Source: Dehalococcoidia bacterium
GTDB taxonomy: Bacteria > Chloroflexota > Dehalococcoidia > GIF9 > AB-539-J10
Length of the DNA stretch: 64,000 bases
NCBI GenBank assembly: GCA_003562475.1
Contig: PWUU01000048.1
Coordinates: forward strand, 1-64,000
Reading direction: 5' to 3'
The notes beneath the pieces were generated by a model. It saw only the letters and a list, made by a program, of their open reading frames with translations. It had not been told where the DNA came from and searched no databases. Both the position numbers and the translations under genes were made by a program. This document shows, one piece after another, positions 7,254-16,635 of this stretch (the stretch's first letter is position 1; the number at the start of each line of letters is the position of its first letter).

Positions 7254-10200
7254 TCAATGGGCGCGGGATGAAGGGCGGCGGCGTGGCCCGGTGCGTGCGG
7301 GCACTGGCCAATCACTGCCTGGACGCAGCGGGTGAATCGTGTGCGCCCGCACATTCAGCGTGCCGTCCCGCTTCTGCAGGATACCTTCCACCAGCAGCAA
7401 CGGGTTGAAGATGCACACCTGCCGGTACCGCTCATACACATCGGGCCGGATGACCACGTTGATCGTGCCATCCTCGTCCTCCATGGTAATGAAGGCAAAA
7501 CCCTTCGCAGTCGGAGGGCGCTGCTTCATTATCACGTAGCCTGCGATCTTCACCGATGCACCATCGCGCAGCCTGGAGAGGCCTGAACTTCTCACTAACC
7601 CATCGCCCGGTAGTTCCGCCCTGAGCACCTCCACCGGATGGTGGGTAATCGACATTTCCTGTACGGCGTAGTCGCACCGCATCTCCTCAAGCGAGCTCAT
7701 CACAGGGAGCGACACGGTGTCGCTGGACGACTGCAACGGCAGCTCCCCGGGGTGCCGCTTCTCCACTATGCCGAGTTGCCACAGCATCTCCCTGCGCATC
7801 CGCCCGCAGAAGTCGAAAGCTCCCGCGAGGATAAGGTTCTCCATCGCGCTGCCCGAAAGGCGGGTGCGGAAGGAAAAGTCCTCGAGCGACAGGTATACTC
7901 CTTGCGCCCGCTCCTTAAGAATGCGCGCAATCATCCGCTCTCCCATCCCTTTGACGTACCGGAACCCCAGGCGAATGCACCCTGCTTCAATGCCACACAC
8001 GGCCTCGCTCAGGTTCGCGTCGACCGGCAATATCTGAACACCGTGCCGTTGCGCGTCGTGGAGCACCACCTCCGGACGGTAGAAACCCATCGGCTGGTTG
8101 TTGAGCAGCGCACAGTAGAACTCGACAGGGTAGTGGTATTTCAGCCACGCGGACTGGTAGCAGATGAGGGCAAAGCCAGCCGCATGGCTCTTGCAGAACC
8201 CGTACTGGGCGAAGCCCTCCAGCGAGGCGAATACCCTCGCCGCACTCGCGGCATCAACGCCACCGGCGTGGGCACCCTGCATGAAGCGCTCCCGCATGTG
8301 CTCGATAGCCTCCACAGAGCGTTTGCGGCTCATGGCCCGCCGCAACTGATCCGCCTCGCCCGCAGAGAAACCGGCAAGCACAACGGCAGCCTGGATAACC
8401 TGTTCCTGAAACAGGATGACGCCAAGCGTCTCGCCGAGTACCGGTTCCAGCCTGGGATGGAGATACGTCACTTCCTCCAGCCCATTCCGCCTTCTTATGT
8501 AAGGATGCACCATGTTGCCCTGGATAGGGCCAGGACGAACAATGGAGACCTCAACTGTCAGGTCGTCAATCGACCGTGGCCGCGTGCGCGGAAGCGTCTG
8601 CATCTGGGCCCGGCTCTCTACCTGGAAGACACCAATGGTGTCGCAACGACAGATCATATCGTACACGGCGGGATCTTCCTGCGGCAGCGCCTCAAGATCA
8701 AGCGCCACACTGTGCTCCCGTTCCACGAGCACCCGTGCCTCTTCCAGCAGGGAGAGCATCCTCAGGCCAAGCAGGTCGAGCTTTATCAGTCCGGCATCGG
8801 CCACGCTGTCCTTGTCCCACTGGCAGACCACCCGGCCCGGCATGGCAGCACGCTCCAGCGGCACGATCTCGCTCAGGGGACATGAGGAGATGAGGATGCC
8901 GCCGTTGTGGATGGAAAGGTGCCGCGGGTGATCCTCGAGCTGCCGGCAGATGGAGAAGTACTCGTGGAACGTAACCCTGCCGAAGTACGGGGCGAACTCC
9001 TCTATGCCGGAGAATTCCTTCCTCATATCGCGCGAGCCATACCCGGACCACGATACCGACCTCGCCAGGCGGTCGATTACATGAACCGGGATGCCAAGCA
9101 CCTTGCCGACCTCGCGAAGCGCGTTGCGCGACTGGAACGTGATGTACGTGCAGACCATCGCCGTATGCTCCTGCCCGTACTTCTCGTACACGTACCGGAT
9201 GAGCTGTTCACGGTGGGCGGTGGACACATCGATGTCGATGTCCGGTATGGTTGACATCTCCTCGTTCAGGAAACGACCGAGGAAAAGCCGGTTCCTGATA
9301 GGGTCGACTTTCGTAATACCAAGCACGTAGGCGACGATGGAGTTCGCCGCGGAGCCACGTCCCTGTGCCGGGATGCCATGCCGCTCGGCGTACTCCATGA
9401 TGTCCCGTACGATGAGGAAATAGCCGGAAAGCCCGAGCCTGGCGATGAGGTCCAGTTCGTGCGCAATCTTCGATGCCACCTCTTCCGTCAACTCGCCATA
9501 ACGCTCACACGCCCTCGCATGGCATACCTGAGAGAGATAGCTCTCTGCCGTCTCTCCTTCAGGCAGCGCAAACTCTGGAAAGCGGTAGCCGGAGAACTCA
9601 AGCGTCACGTTACAGCGATCCGCCAGCTCGGCGGTCGCACGCACCGCCCCGGGGTACTCGCGGAACAGCGACTCCATCTCCTCGTGCGACTTCAGGTAGA
9701 ACTCGGCGTTCAGCTTCAACTCGGTGCAGTCGTCCAGCGTACTGCGGGTGCGGATGCAGGTCAGCACATCATGAAGCCGGTGTCCCTCCTTCCCCGCGTA
9801 GTGCACATTGTTGGTCGCCACATAGCCCACGCGGCACTCCTGTGCTACTGCTGCAAGCTCCGCACAGAGAACAGTGTCCTCCGCATACATCGTGTGCTGC
9901 AGCTCGACGAAGAACCTGTCCCTGCCAAAGATCTCGATGTAGCGGCCCGCGGCAGCGTACGCCTCGCGGGAACGTGAACCGCGCAGGAGACGGGCCAACT
10001 CGCCTTCCCTGCAGCCCGAGAGACAGATGAGTCCGCTGGCGTGGCTCGCCAGCATATCCCACGTCAGGACGGGACTTCCCTTCGCACCGGCGAGTTGCGC
10101 CGCCGTGATGACGCGACACAGGTTCGAGTATCCTGTCGCATCCATCGCCAGCAGCGTGACGTGGTAGTCGTCATCGAGGATGAGCTCAGCACCCACGATC

Positions 10201-10385
10201 GGCTTGACTCCCTCGCGCTCACACGCACGGACAAAACGCACCGCGCCATACAGGCCATCGTGATCGGTGAGCGCGAGCGCCGGCATGTCCAGCTCGGCCG
10301 CACGGCGCGCCAGCCCCTCGGGTAGAGAGGCGCCATCGAGCAACGAGAACGCTGAATGACAATGCAGCTCTACGTATCTTTCCAT
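7254..10385 (-). CDS. dnaE2: Error-prone DNA polymerase III alpha subunit, DnaE2/ImuC type
   Basis: The 1043-residue protein starts MERYVELHCHSAFSLLDGAS, the PHP-domain start typical of DnaE2. The palm carries PDIDID (near residue 400), giving the catalytic aspartates of C-family polymerases. The C-terminal OB-fold region follows a helix-hairpin-helix part. Length is normal for DnaE2 and shorter than replicative DnaE1. The start at 10385 is the conserved Met; the ORF-track start adds 34 non-homologous residues. It lies 31 bases after the DUF6504 gene in a lexA-led operon, so it is expected to be DNA-damage inducible and to do translesion synthesis with ImuB. Confidence 0.95.
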   Translation of the reverse strand: MERYVELHCHSAFSLLDGASLPEGLARRAAELDMPALALTDHDGLYGAVRFVRACEREGVKPIVGAELILDDDYHVTLLAMDATGYSNLCRVITAAQLAGAKGSPVLTWDMLASHASGLICLSGCREGELARLLRGSRSREAYAAAGRYIEIFGRDRFFVELQHTMYAEDTVLCAELAAVAQECRVGYVATNNVHYAGKEGHRLHDVLTCIRTRSTLDDCTELKLNAEFYLKSHEEMESLFREYPGAVRATAELADRCNVTLEFSGYRFPEFALPEGETAESYLSQVCHARACERYGELTEEVASKIAHELDLIARLGLSGYFLIVRDIMEYAERHGIPAQGRGSAANSIVAYVLGITKVDPIRNRLFLGRFLNEEMSTIPDIDIDVSTAHREQLIRYVYEKYGQEHTAMVCTYITFQSRNALREVGKVLGIPVHVIDRLARSVSWSGYGSRDMRKEFSGIEEFAPYFGRVTFHEYFSICRQLEDHPRHLSIHNGGILISSCPLSEIVPLERAAMPGRVVCQWDKDSVADAGLIKLDLLGLRMLSLLEEARVLVEREHSVALDLEALPQEDPAVYDMICRCDTIGVFQVESRAQMQTLPRTRPRSIDDLTVEVSIVRPGPIQGNMVHPYIRRRNGLEEVTYLHPRLEPVLGETLGVILFQEQVIQAAVVLAGFSAGEADQLRRAMSRKRSVEAIEHMRERFMQGAHAGGVDAASAARVFASLEGFAQYGFCKSHAAGFALICYQSAWLKYHYPVEFYCALLNNQPMGFYRPEVVLHDAQRHGVQILPVDANLSEAVCGIEAGCIRLGFRYVKGMGERMIARILKERAQGVYLSLEDFSFRTRLSGSAMENLILAGAFDFCGRMRREMLWQLGIVEKRHPGELPLQSSSDTVSLPVMSSLEEMRCDYAVQEMSITHHPVEVLRAELPGDGLVRSSGLSRLRDGASVKIAGYVIMKQRPPTAKGFAFITMEDEDGTINVVIRPDVYERYRQVCIFNPLLLVEGILQKRDGTLNVRAHTIHPLRPGSDWPVPARTGPRRRPSSRAH

Positions 10386-10416
10386 AAGGCACTCACACGG
10401 TTCGGAGTGAACCTTG

Positions 10417-10671
10417 CTAGTCGTAGACACGTTGAAGGCACCAGCGGTCCAGTGATCTGTCCCGGAACACCTCGCAGATAACCCCACCCTCCAGGCTCAC
10501 GCGAAAATAGTCCCGCTCCACCGGGCGTTTCCACCACTCCTGTGCAATTCTCCAGCGGCACAACACGTGCTCAACCCCCCGCCACTTCCCCTCGCACAGG
10601 ACGGCAAGTGGCTCGTGGGCAGGCGACTCGTTAACCTGCACCTCAGGTGGCTGCCACACGAGCTTGTTCAT
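10417..10671 (-). CDS. DUF6504 small protein of the mutasome operon
   Basis: This 84-residue gene is missed as a separate entry in the ORF track. Its ATG overlaps the imuB stop (ATGA), and a GGAGGAGC ribosome site lies inside the end of imuB. The sequence has the W-R-x-x-x-Y/H-x-V-x-x-x-L-x-R-W-R core and ends WCLQRVYD, as in DUF6504 proteins that often lie between imuB and dnaE2 in Actinobacteria and Chloroflexi. Its function is unknown; translational coupling to imuB suggests a stoichiometric partner of the polymerase complex. Confidence 0.8.
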   Translation of the reverse strand: MNKLVWQPPEVQVNESPAHEPLAVLCEGKWRGVEHVLCRWRIAQEWWKRPVERDYFRVSLEGGVICEVFRDRSLDRWCLQRVYD

Positions 10672-11855
10672 TGCTCCTCCACCTTGCACGACACGAAGGA
10701 GAACTGCTCCTCGGACAGCCTGACTCCCCGGCGGGTCGCGACCTTCTTCATCACATTCCTGCCGTACCGCTGCTGCAGCAACGCAACCGCCTCGCCGAAC
10801 TGCGAGTTCGACCTGCACGGACCATTGAGGAAGGAAGACTGACGCCCCTCCTCGGCACAGAGTCCGGAGGCCGTCAACTGCAACTCCTCCACCGGCGCCA
10901 CGATCGCAAGATGCTCGATGAAAGACGCGATCCGGCGATCCATCACCTCCCGAGAGGCAGTCGGCTCCTTGAAATGCAGCGTCTCCTGTCTCACTGCCCC
11001 GCTTTCGAGTCGCAGCAACACAGCGATACTACGACAGCACTGCCAGCGATCGCGCAACTGACAACACAGCGACGCGAGTGTTTCGCCCACTGCCTCGATC
11101 AACTCATCCCCACGGGCAACCGGCACGTCGAAGCACCTGGTCTGCACAATCTCGCGCACACCTTCCCACCGCTCCACATCCCGGACATCGACGCCACGAA
11201 CAAGCTCGAGGAGTCTCTGTCCCTCGCTGCCGAATTGCGCTTCGAGCGTGCCCGGGGGCAGACTCAGCAGATCGCCCACGCGCGTGATGCCGAAGAGATG
11301 CAGCCTGCGCACGGTGGCGTCGGATGCCGGAAGACGCACGACGGACAGTTCGTGCAAAAACGCCTGCTCCTCTTTCCCGGCAAGTACCAGCACCCCGCGT
11401 ATGTCCGCCTCCTCTGCAGCGAGACAGGCTGCAAACCGGGATGAGGCGATGCCGCAGGACACCTGGAAGCCGGTGTGCTGCACTGCAGACATCACGTCCT
11501 CGACGAAGCGACGCTCTTCGCGCTCATACCTGAGTCCCATAAGTACGCATGCGAGCGATACGGACTCCACGAGCGGGCAAAGCTGCGCTATCTGTGAGAG
11601 CACTACGGAGCAGGCCTCAGTGTACCTCTCTTCCTGGTACGGCAAGAATACACCGGACGGACAGAGTGAGTATGCATGCCGCAGCGGCATATCCTTCACT
11701 ATCCCGTACGCGGCCGCTTCCCTAGAGACCTCTCGCACCCGACCGATCTCATGGTAGTATCCCCCGATAATGAGCGGCCTGCCACAGAGGGCGGGACTTG
11801 CACGCCGCTCCACCTGGATGGCGAAGCCGGGCAGGTACAGGCATGCGATTCTCAT
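10668..11855 (-). CDS. imuB: ImuB-like inactive Y-family polymerase adaptor
   Basis: The 395-residue protein has the Y-family layout: N-terminal palm/fingers, thumb with helix-hairpin-helix (LHLFGITRVGDLLSLP near 205) and little-finger-like C-terminus. The catalytic residues are absent. The first motif reads CLYLPGFAIQVE where active polymerases have a D-x-D-x-F-F pattern, and the second reads VESVSLACV where S-x-D-E is expected. ImuB proteins are such inactive scaffolds that bring DnaE2 to the clamp. The start has GGAG nine bases upstream and lies 21 bases after lexA. Confidence 0.9.
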   Translation of the reverse strand: MRIACLYLPGFAIQVERRASPALCGRPLIIGGYYHEIGRVREVSREAAAYGIVKDMPLRHAYSLCPSGVFLPYQEERYTEACSVVLSQIAQLCPLVESVSLACVLMGLRYEREERRFVEDVMSAVQHTGFQVSCGIASSRFAACLAAEEADIRGVLVLAGKEEQAFLHELSVVRLPASDATVRRLHLFGITRVGDLLSLPPGTLEAQFGSEGQRLLELVRGVDVRDVERWEGVREIVQTRCFDVPVARGDELIEAVGETLASLCCQLRDRWQCCRSIAVLLRLESGAVRQETLHFKEPTASREVMDRRIASFIEHLAIVAPVEELQLTASGLCAEEGRQSSFLNGPCRSNSQFGEAVALLQQRYGRNVMKKVATRRGVRLSEEQFSFVSCKVEEQ

Positions 11856-11876
11856 CTACTCATCTCCGGAGAGCAC

Positions 11877-12509
11877 TCAGCGGGTAAACTTCCGAATCAC
11901 CGCTACCACCCGTCCCTGTATCATCACGTTCCCCGGATCCACATAGAGCGGCTCCATCTGCCGGTTGGCCGGCTGCAGCCGTATGTGGCTTCCTTCCTTG
12001 TAGATACGCTTGAGCGTGACCTCATGTTCGTCCTTGAGCCACACCGCCACCATGTCGCCATCGACAGCAACCTGCGTCGCCTCCATGACGACGATATCCC
12101 CATCCATTACACACGCATCGATCATGGATCTGCCACGAACCTTGAGCGCGAACAGGTTTTCCCCATCACCCACAAGCTCCCGGCTGAGGTCGAGCATCTC
12201 CTCGGCACTCTCAGTCCAGTTGTCGGATTCGGGCACGGGAATCGGAGAGCCCGCGGCTATCGCGCCAAGCAGCGGAACCTCCCTATTGGCTTTATGTACA
12301 AGTTGAATGCTGCGGAACACACCGGGCGTTCGCCGCAGTACGCCTTCGCGCTCGAGTACGTTCAGATGGTACTGGGCCAGGTTCGGCGAGCTCAGGCCAC
12401 ACCCTTCCACAATGTCACCCACCGAGGGAGAGTACCCCTTCGCCGCTATGAACGACCGTACAAACTGCAACACCCTGTCGCGAGTTCTGTTCGCACTTCT
12501 TCCGGACAT
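11877..12509 (-). CDS. lexA: LexA repressor, SOS regulator
   Basis: The 210-residue form starting MSGRSANRTRDRV is preferred, because GGAGG lies eight bases upstream. Residues 8-70 form a winged helix (GYSPSVGDIVEGCGLSS, then LEREGVLRR). The Ala-Gly cleavage site is in GAIAAGSPIPV, the nucleophile Ser in GRSMIDACVMDGD and the Lys in VTLKRIY, so self-cleavage should be intact. It leads a five-gene operon and has a palindromic operator on its own promoter, implying autoregulation and damage induction of imuB and dnaE2. Confidence 0.95.
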   Translation of the reverse strand: MSGRSANRTRDRVLQFVRSFIAAKGYSPSVGDIVEGCGLSSPNLAQYHLNVLEREGVLRRTPGVFRSIQLVHKANREVPLLGAIAAGSPIPVPESDNWTESAEEMLDLSRELVGDGENLFALKVRGRSMIDACVMDGDIVVMEATQVAVDGDMVAVWLKDEHEVTLKRIYKEGSHIRLQPANRQMEPLYVDPGNVMIQGRVVAVIRKFTR

Positions 12510-12529
12510 GACAGTTCCTCCACCTGGAT

Positions 12530-12547
12530 ATTGTACAAATATACAAT
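12530..12547. promoter_or_regulatory. lexA: Probable LexA operator
   Basis: ATTGTACAAATATACAAT is a perfect palindrome of six-base half-sites (ATTGTA and TACAAT) separated by six bases. It overlaps the -10 box of the lexA promoter, the usual position for repression. The half-site differs from the GAAC-N4-GTTC box of Gram-positive bacteria and the CTGT-N8-ACAG box of Escherichia coli. Assignment to LexA is by position. Confidence 0.75.
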
Positions 12548-12566
12548 CACCGGGGCGCAGTGTCAA
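12538..12566 (-). promoter_or_regulatory. lexA operon sigma-70 promoter
   Basis: On the minus strand TTGACA and TATATT are separated by exactly 17 bases. The promoter points into lexA and is overlapped by the palindromic operator. Confidence 0.85.
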
Positions 12567-12616
12567 CCGATGATGGCAAGGAATAAAACAGAGAGGCAGA
12601 CTGTGGGCGAAAGAAC

Positions 12617-12901
12617 CTAGTTCAGATCGTCAAGCGCCCGGCTGAGGAAACGCTCAAACTTGCCTTCAGCATCTGCAATCGCCGGTATCGCAGTCGAGTA
12701 AACGAGTTTTCGGCCATCCCGCCTCGACCTCACCAGGCCACCCGTTTCGAGGATGCCGAGGTGATAGGAGACCGTCTGGCGACGCACATGCAGCGACTGT
12801 TGCAACTCCACAGAGCTCATCTCCCTGCCGCGAAGCAGCTTGAGCACGCGCAACCGCGTGTCCGCTGACAGGGCCCGAACCACACTGACAACTTCGTCCA
12901 T
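12617..12901 (-). CDS. ArsR-family winged-helix regulator
   Basis: The 94-residue protein is a compact winged helix: LSADTRLRVLKLLRGREMSS, then the recognition helix RRQTVSYHLGILETGGLV and the wing RRDGRKLVYST. No metal-binding CVC motif is present, so it may sense something other than arsenite or thiophilic metals, or be a plain repressor. It lies upstream of the lexA promoter on the same strand and is divergent from plsX. The target is not evident. Confidence 0.85.
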   Translation of the reverse strand: MDEVVSVVRALSADTRLRVLKLLRGREMSSVELQQSLHVRRQTVSYHLGILETGGLVRSRRDGRKLVYSTAIPAIADAEGKFERFLSRALDDLN

Positions 12902-13249
12902 AGCGCACTACACAGAGAGCATTCGCTCCAGGCCGAATGCCTCCTGCACATCCTACTGCAGGCTTTCTCCTGCGTCAATTACCTGTACTCGTCCAGTAGA
13001 CTAGTGACACATCACGTCACCCCTACCATCGACCACGACAACATGGCAATCCCGGGTAAAGCAGCGACAATGTCACCCATGAGTCTCAGGTCTGGCGCGT
13101 CGCTCACACGGTCACATGCATCCCAACATAGTTGTTCGCAGCGGTCAGCAACGGATTGAACGAACAGATACAGTCACCACGACTTCGCGGCAAAATACCC
13201 GCCTCATGATTGCCGTTGGACTTGCATAGACTATTCACACAGGGTACGC
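12902..13249. other. Divergent intergenic region, ArsR gene / plsX
   Basis: These 348 bases separate the divergent regulator and plsX. No promoter matching the consensus well and no hairpin with a T-run could be supported. Confidence 0.4.
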
Positions 13250-14371
13250 TTGCATCTGTCAATCGTTCTATTGTCGCGAGATAGTCAATTGTCAAAGAGA
13301 GTCAGGATCGCGTTCGATGCTGCAGGTGGCGATCACGCACCGGCACATACGGTGAGAGGGGCGCTCCAGGCGGCCCGCAGGAACAACGCCGAGATACTGC
13401 TGGTGGGCCCGCCCCAGCAGCTTGAGCCCGAGATCGCACGGTGTGGCGGCCTCCCCGCAAATGCGCGGCTCGTGCCTTCGGCAGAGGCACTCAAAGAGGG
13501 GGAGCCGGCCACGCACGCACTGCGCCGCAAAGCCTCATGCTCGGTAGCAGTCGCAACCAGACTCGTGAGAGACGGTGAGGCCGATGCGATCGTGAGCGCC
13601 GGTTCCACCGGCGCTGCATCCGTGAGCGCCATATACCACCTGGGTATGCTGCCGGGCATTGGACGGCCAGCGGTGTGCGTGCCGCTGGTCGGCCTCGCCC
13701 CAAGGACCGTGCTGATCGACGGCGGCGCGAACGTCGACTGCAAACCGAATCACATGCTGTCGTTCGGCGCAATCGGAACCGTGTATGCACGGCGCATACT
13801 GGACGTCCCCAATCCTGCCGTCGCCCTTCTCAGCACCGGCGCAGAGCAAGGCAAAGGTTCCAGGACACTACAGGACAGCTATGCGCTGCTCAGCAAGAGC
13901 GGGCTCAACTTCATAGGCAACATCGAGGGTTACGACATCCTGAGTGGCAAGGCAAACGTCATCGTCTGCGACGGCATCGTCGGCAACGTGGTGCTCAAGT
14001 TCTACGAAAGCCTCGGGCCGCGGTTCACTCACTGGATGAAGGGCCGGCTCAACGGCAGACCGATTGTCGGTACCGGCCGCCGTCTCCTCTGTCAGATGAC
14101 ACGGTTCACAAGGCTGACACGCGCCGAGAGCACAGGCGGCGGCCTGCTCTGGGGCGTTAACGGCGTCGCCCAGATCATGCACGGCAATAGCAGAGCTCCC
14201 GACTTCGAGCGGGCAATCGGCCGCGCGATACAGGCAGTCGAGGCCGACGTAGTTGACGAGCTCCGGACAGAGTTCTCGGCCATCCAGGAGCGCTGTGGCG
14301 TCCACCTCGATACCGTCCCGATCACACCTCGCGACGGACTGATCGCGTTGGCCATGACGGCGCCACAGTGA
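13250..14371 (+). CDS. plsX: Phosphate acyltransferase PlsX
   Basis: PlsX makes acyl-phosphate from acyl-ACP for phospholipid synthesis, acting as a peripheral membrane enzyme. The family start R-I-A-F-D-A-A-G-G-D-H-A-P is visible, followed by IVSAGSTGAA, DGGANVDC and CDGIVGNVVLK. The track start is a TTG 13 codons before a second TTG (13289) that fits the family start better, so the true start is uncertain. Length of about 360 residues is normal. Its stop codon directly abuts the stop of the convergent TreT-like gene. The usual neighbours rpmF and fabH are absent here. Confidence 0.9.
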   Translation: MHLSIVLLSRDSQLSKRVRIAFDAAGGDHAPAHTVRGALQAARRNNAEILLVGPPQQLEPEIARCGGLPANARLVPSAEALKEGEPATHALRRKASCSVAVATRLVRDGEADAIVSAGSTGAASVSAIYHLGMLPGIGRPAVCVPLVGLAPRTVLIDGGANVDCKPNHMLSFGAIGTVYARRILDVPNPAVALLSTGAEQGKGSRTLQDSYALLSKSGLNFIGNIEGYDILSGKANVIVCDGIVGNVVLKFYESLGPRFTHWMKGRLNGRPIVGTGRRLLCQMTRFTRLTRAESTGGGLLWGVNGVAQIMHGNSRAPDFERAIGRAIQAVEADVVDELRTEFSAIQERCGVHLDTVPITPRDGLIALAMTAPQ

Positions 14372-15604
14372 TCAATGATGCGGCATGTTCAGCTTGTAAA
14401 CAGTCTCGAATGAGTTGAACAGGTCGAGGTACTGCTCCAGGTAGCGGCTCAGCAGGAACTTCTCTCGGACCGTCTCCTTGGCCTTAACACCGACATCTCG
14501 ACACATCTCAGGGTCCTTGAGCAGCGCTACTATCCTTGCCGCCGCCTCTTCAACAGACGACACGAGGAATCCGTTCACCCCGTCCTCTATCTGCAGCCGG
14601 ATTCCTCCCACGTTGCCGCCGATGACCGGGGTGCCCTTCCACATCGCCTCTGACACGGTCAGACCGAATCCCTCGCGCAAGGATTTCTGCAGTACCACCG
14701 CCGCTTTGCGCTGCAGTGCGTTGACGAGCGCACCATCCTGCTGGCTCATGATGAATATCTCGTCCGATTGCTGGCTCAGCAGCGACTCGTACACCTCAGG
14801 CCCCTCCGGGTCATCCGTAGCGACATTACCCAGCAACACCAGCCGGCATGGCACTTCCTGCCGCGCGATATTGAAAGCTTCAATAACGCCCTCAGGGTCC
14901 TTCCATCGATCGAACCGTGATATCTGCACCACGAGCGGCAGGTCCATCGGTATGCCGTAATGGGATATCCGCTCTTCACACTCGGCATCGCTCATCTCGT
15001 AGTTCACTATCGAGAACGGATCGATGGCTGGCATAAAGAACACCTGCGGTGTCTCGAGCTCTTGCGCGTACATCCTGCTGCTCAGGATGACGGCATCGTA
15101 GCGTTCAATGTACTGCGTCAGGTACGACCACAGCTCCCTGTGCGGCTCTTCAAGGTCGATATGGCAGCGCCATACCCAAGGTCCATCTTTGCGGTAGTGC
15201 GTGATCATTGGCAGCGGCTGCGGGTCATGCACAATGACAATATCGTGCGCCAGGTGGTTGAGAATGGCGTTCTGATGTACGACCGCCTCGTAGATCTCCT
15301 GCTTTCTCTTGCTCCAGTTGATAGTGCCGCTCTGGAGCGCATTGTGCATCTTCTTGGTCACGCTGAAGAAGTCAGGGGACCCGTGAATCGTACGCCAGCC
15401 TGTCTTGATACCGAGGCTGTTCATGAGGATGGTCAGCGAGCCCAGCAGCTGCGATACGCCGCCGCCGTAGTACGTCGAATTGATGTTGGCGATGTGAAGA
15501 TACTGGGCCGCTTTGGCCTTCTCCTTTATCCGGTCGACTGCCTCAGTTCCAATGTGCTGCTGATAATCATCGATGGTAAACAGGCCGTGATGGCGGTCCG
15601 TCAT
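14372..15604 (-). CDS. GT4 glycosyltransferase, TreT-like (trehalose synthase family)
   Basis: The 410-residue protein matches GT4 enzymes of the TreT type, which make trehalose from NDP-glucose and glucose. The N-terminal domain has STYYGGGVSQLLGSL and a conserved HDPQPLP segment. The C-terminal Rossmann domain has the E-x7-E nucleotide-sugar motif in REGFGLTVSEAMWKGTPVIGG. AAGGAGG lies before the ATG. It is 23 bases downstream of galT in a two-gene operon, so NDP-sugar supply and use are probably linked. Substrate is inferred from family resemblance. Confidence 0.8.
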   Translation of the reverse strand: MTDRHHGLFTIDDYQQHIGTEAVDRIKEKAKAAQYLHIANINSTYYGGGVSQLLGSLTILMNSLGIKTGWRTIHGSPDFFSVTKKMHNALQSGTINWSKRKQEIYEAVVHQNAILNHLAHDIVIVHDPQPLPMITHYRKDGPWVWRCHIDLEEPHRELWSYLTQYIERYDAVILSSRMYAQELETPQVFFMPAIDPFSIVNYEMSDAECEERISHYGIPMDLPLVVQISRFDRWKDPEGVIEAFNIARQEVPCRLVLLGNVATDDPEGPEVYESLLSQQSDEIFIMSQQDGALVNALQRKAAVVLQKSLREGFGLTVSEAMWKGTPVIGGNVGGIRLQIEDGVNGFLVSSVEEAAARIVALLKDPEMCRDVGVKAKETVREKFLLSRYLEQYLDLFNSFETVYKLNMPHH

Positions 15605-15627
15605 GCTTCCTCCTTAACGTGTACCTG

Positions 15628-16635
15628 TTATTCGGCCGACACCACTCCTCTCATGAATTGTGCCGTGTCCTCAGGAACACTTGTATTGATGTGGACGCCG
15701 GAACCTATCTCAAACCCGGCCACTGCCGTGAGCCGGGGGTAGATGCGCAGGTGCCAGCAGAAGTGAGGTTCGTTTTCATCTCCCAGGGCTGCAGTATACA
15801 GTACGTGATTGAAGTCGGGGTCGTTGAGCCCCACAAACAGGCCGTGAAGCGCGTCGCGCAAGGCGCAACCAAACTGCCGCAGTTCATCATCCACCACCTC
15901 GGCGAATGACGCGCGCGGGCTCTTCGGCACTATCCAGGTCTCAAATGGACGTCGCGATGCGTACGGGTGCATCTCCACGAACGAGCAAGTTTCGCGAACT
16001 ACACGCACCCCCCGCTCGAGTTCAAACTCGACCATTTCCATGTAGAGGTTCCGGCCACGCTCATCGTAGTGCTGCACCGCCACATCGTACTGGTGCCGCC
16101 GGTGGCGTGGCACTACCGGCGAGGCGACGATTTGCGAGTGCGGGTGCTCGAGCGACGTACCGGCAGACGGACCGTGGTTCTTGAAAATGATGACCTGTCT
16201 CACATAGTCGTGGGTGTACATATCGCGAAGGCGGTCGCGATAGGCCCTCACGACGTCGAAGACCTCATCGTCCTCCATCTGGGCGAGGAGTCGATTGTGC
16301 AGGGCGGACTCAACCAGCACCTCATGAATGCCCACACCTTTCACGCTGAGTGCGAGCGGATGGTCCTGAAACCTGTCTGCCGTCCCATCAGGACGAACCG
16401 CAGGGAACTTGTTCTCGAACGCCCTCACACGCCACAAGCCGGTGACAGGGTCGAGATACGAAGCAGTCTCACCGGTGGTCTGTGCCTCGTTGCCCGGACA
16501 GAAGGGACAGTCTGCCACATGCGCTTCCGAAGGCGGGTGCGGCGCGCGGGAAACGAGGTCACGCGGGCGTTTAGCCCGCTCGGTGGCTATGATGACCCAC
16601 TCCCGCGTCGTAGGGTCAAGTCGCAACTCCGACAT
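15628..16635 (-). CDS. galT: Galactose-1-phosphate uridylyltransferase family protein
   Basis: The HIT-superfamily enzyme moves a nucleotidyl group between hexose phosphates through a uridylyl-histidine. The catalytic HPH is in SLEHPHSQI, and zinc ligands start at CPFCPGNE. The second domain has the conserved HLRIYPR. The start MSELRLDP is chosen over a Met seven codons earlier because it is the family start. Pairing with a TreT-like transferase raises the possibility that it handles glucose-1-phosphate; some bacterial GalT-like proteins are NDP-glucose phosphorylases. At 335 residues it is a normal length. Confidence 0.85.
   Translation of the reverse strand: MSELRLDPTTREWVIIATERAKRPRDLVSRAPHPPSEAHVADCPFCPGNEAQTTGETASYLDPVTGLWRVRAFENKFPAVRPDGTADRFQDHPLALSVKGVGIHEVLVESALHNRLLAQMEDDEVFDVVRAYRDRLRDMYTHDYVRQVIIFKNHGPSAGTSLEHPHSQIVASPVVPRHRRHQYDVAVQHYDERGRNLYMEMVEFELERGVRVVRETCSFVEMHPYASRRPFETWIVPKSPRASFAEVVDDELRQFGCALRDALHGLFVGLNDPDFNHVLYTAALGDENEPHFCWHLRIYPRLTAVAGFEIGSGVHINTSVPEDTAQFMRGVVSAE

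Noticed and set aside
7638-8885. 415-residue plus-strand ORF antisense to dnaE2
   Set aside because: It lies wholly inside dnaE2 on the other strand, has a composition rich in His, Arg and Pro typical of shadow frames, and shows no domain.
10647-12620. Long plus-strand ORFs over imuB and lexA
   Set aside because: Antisense shadows of well-identified genes.
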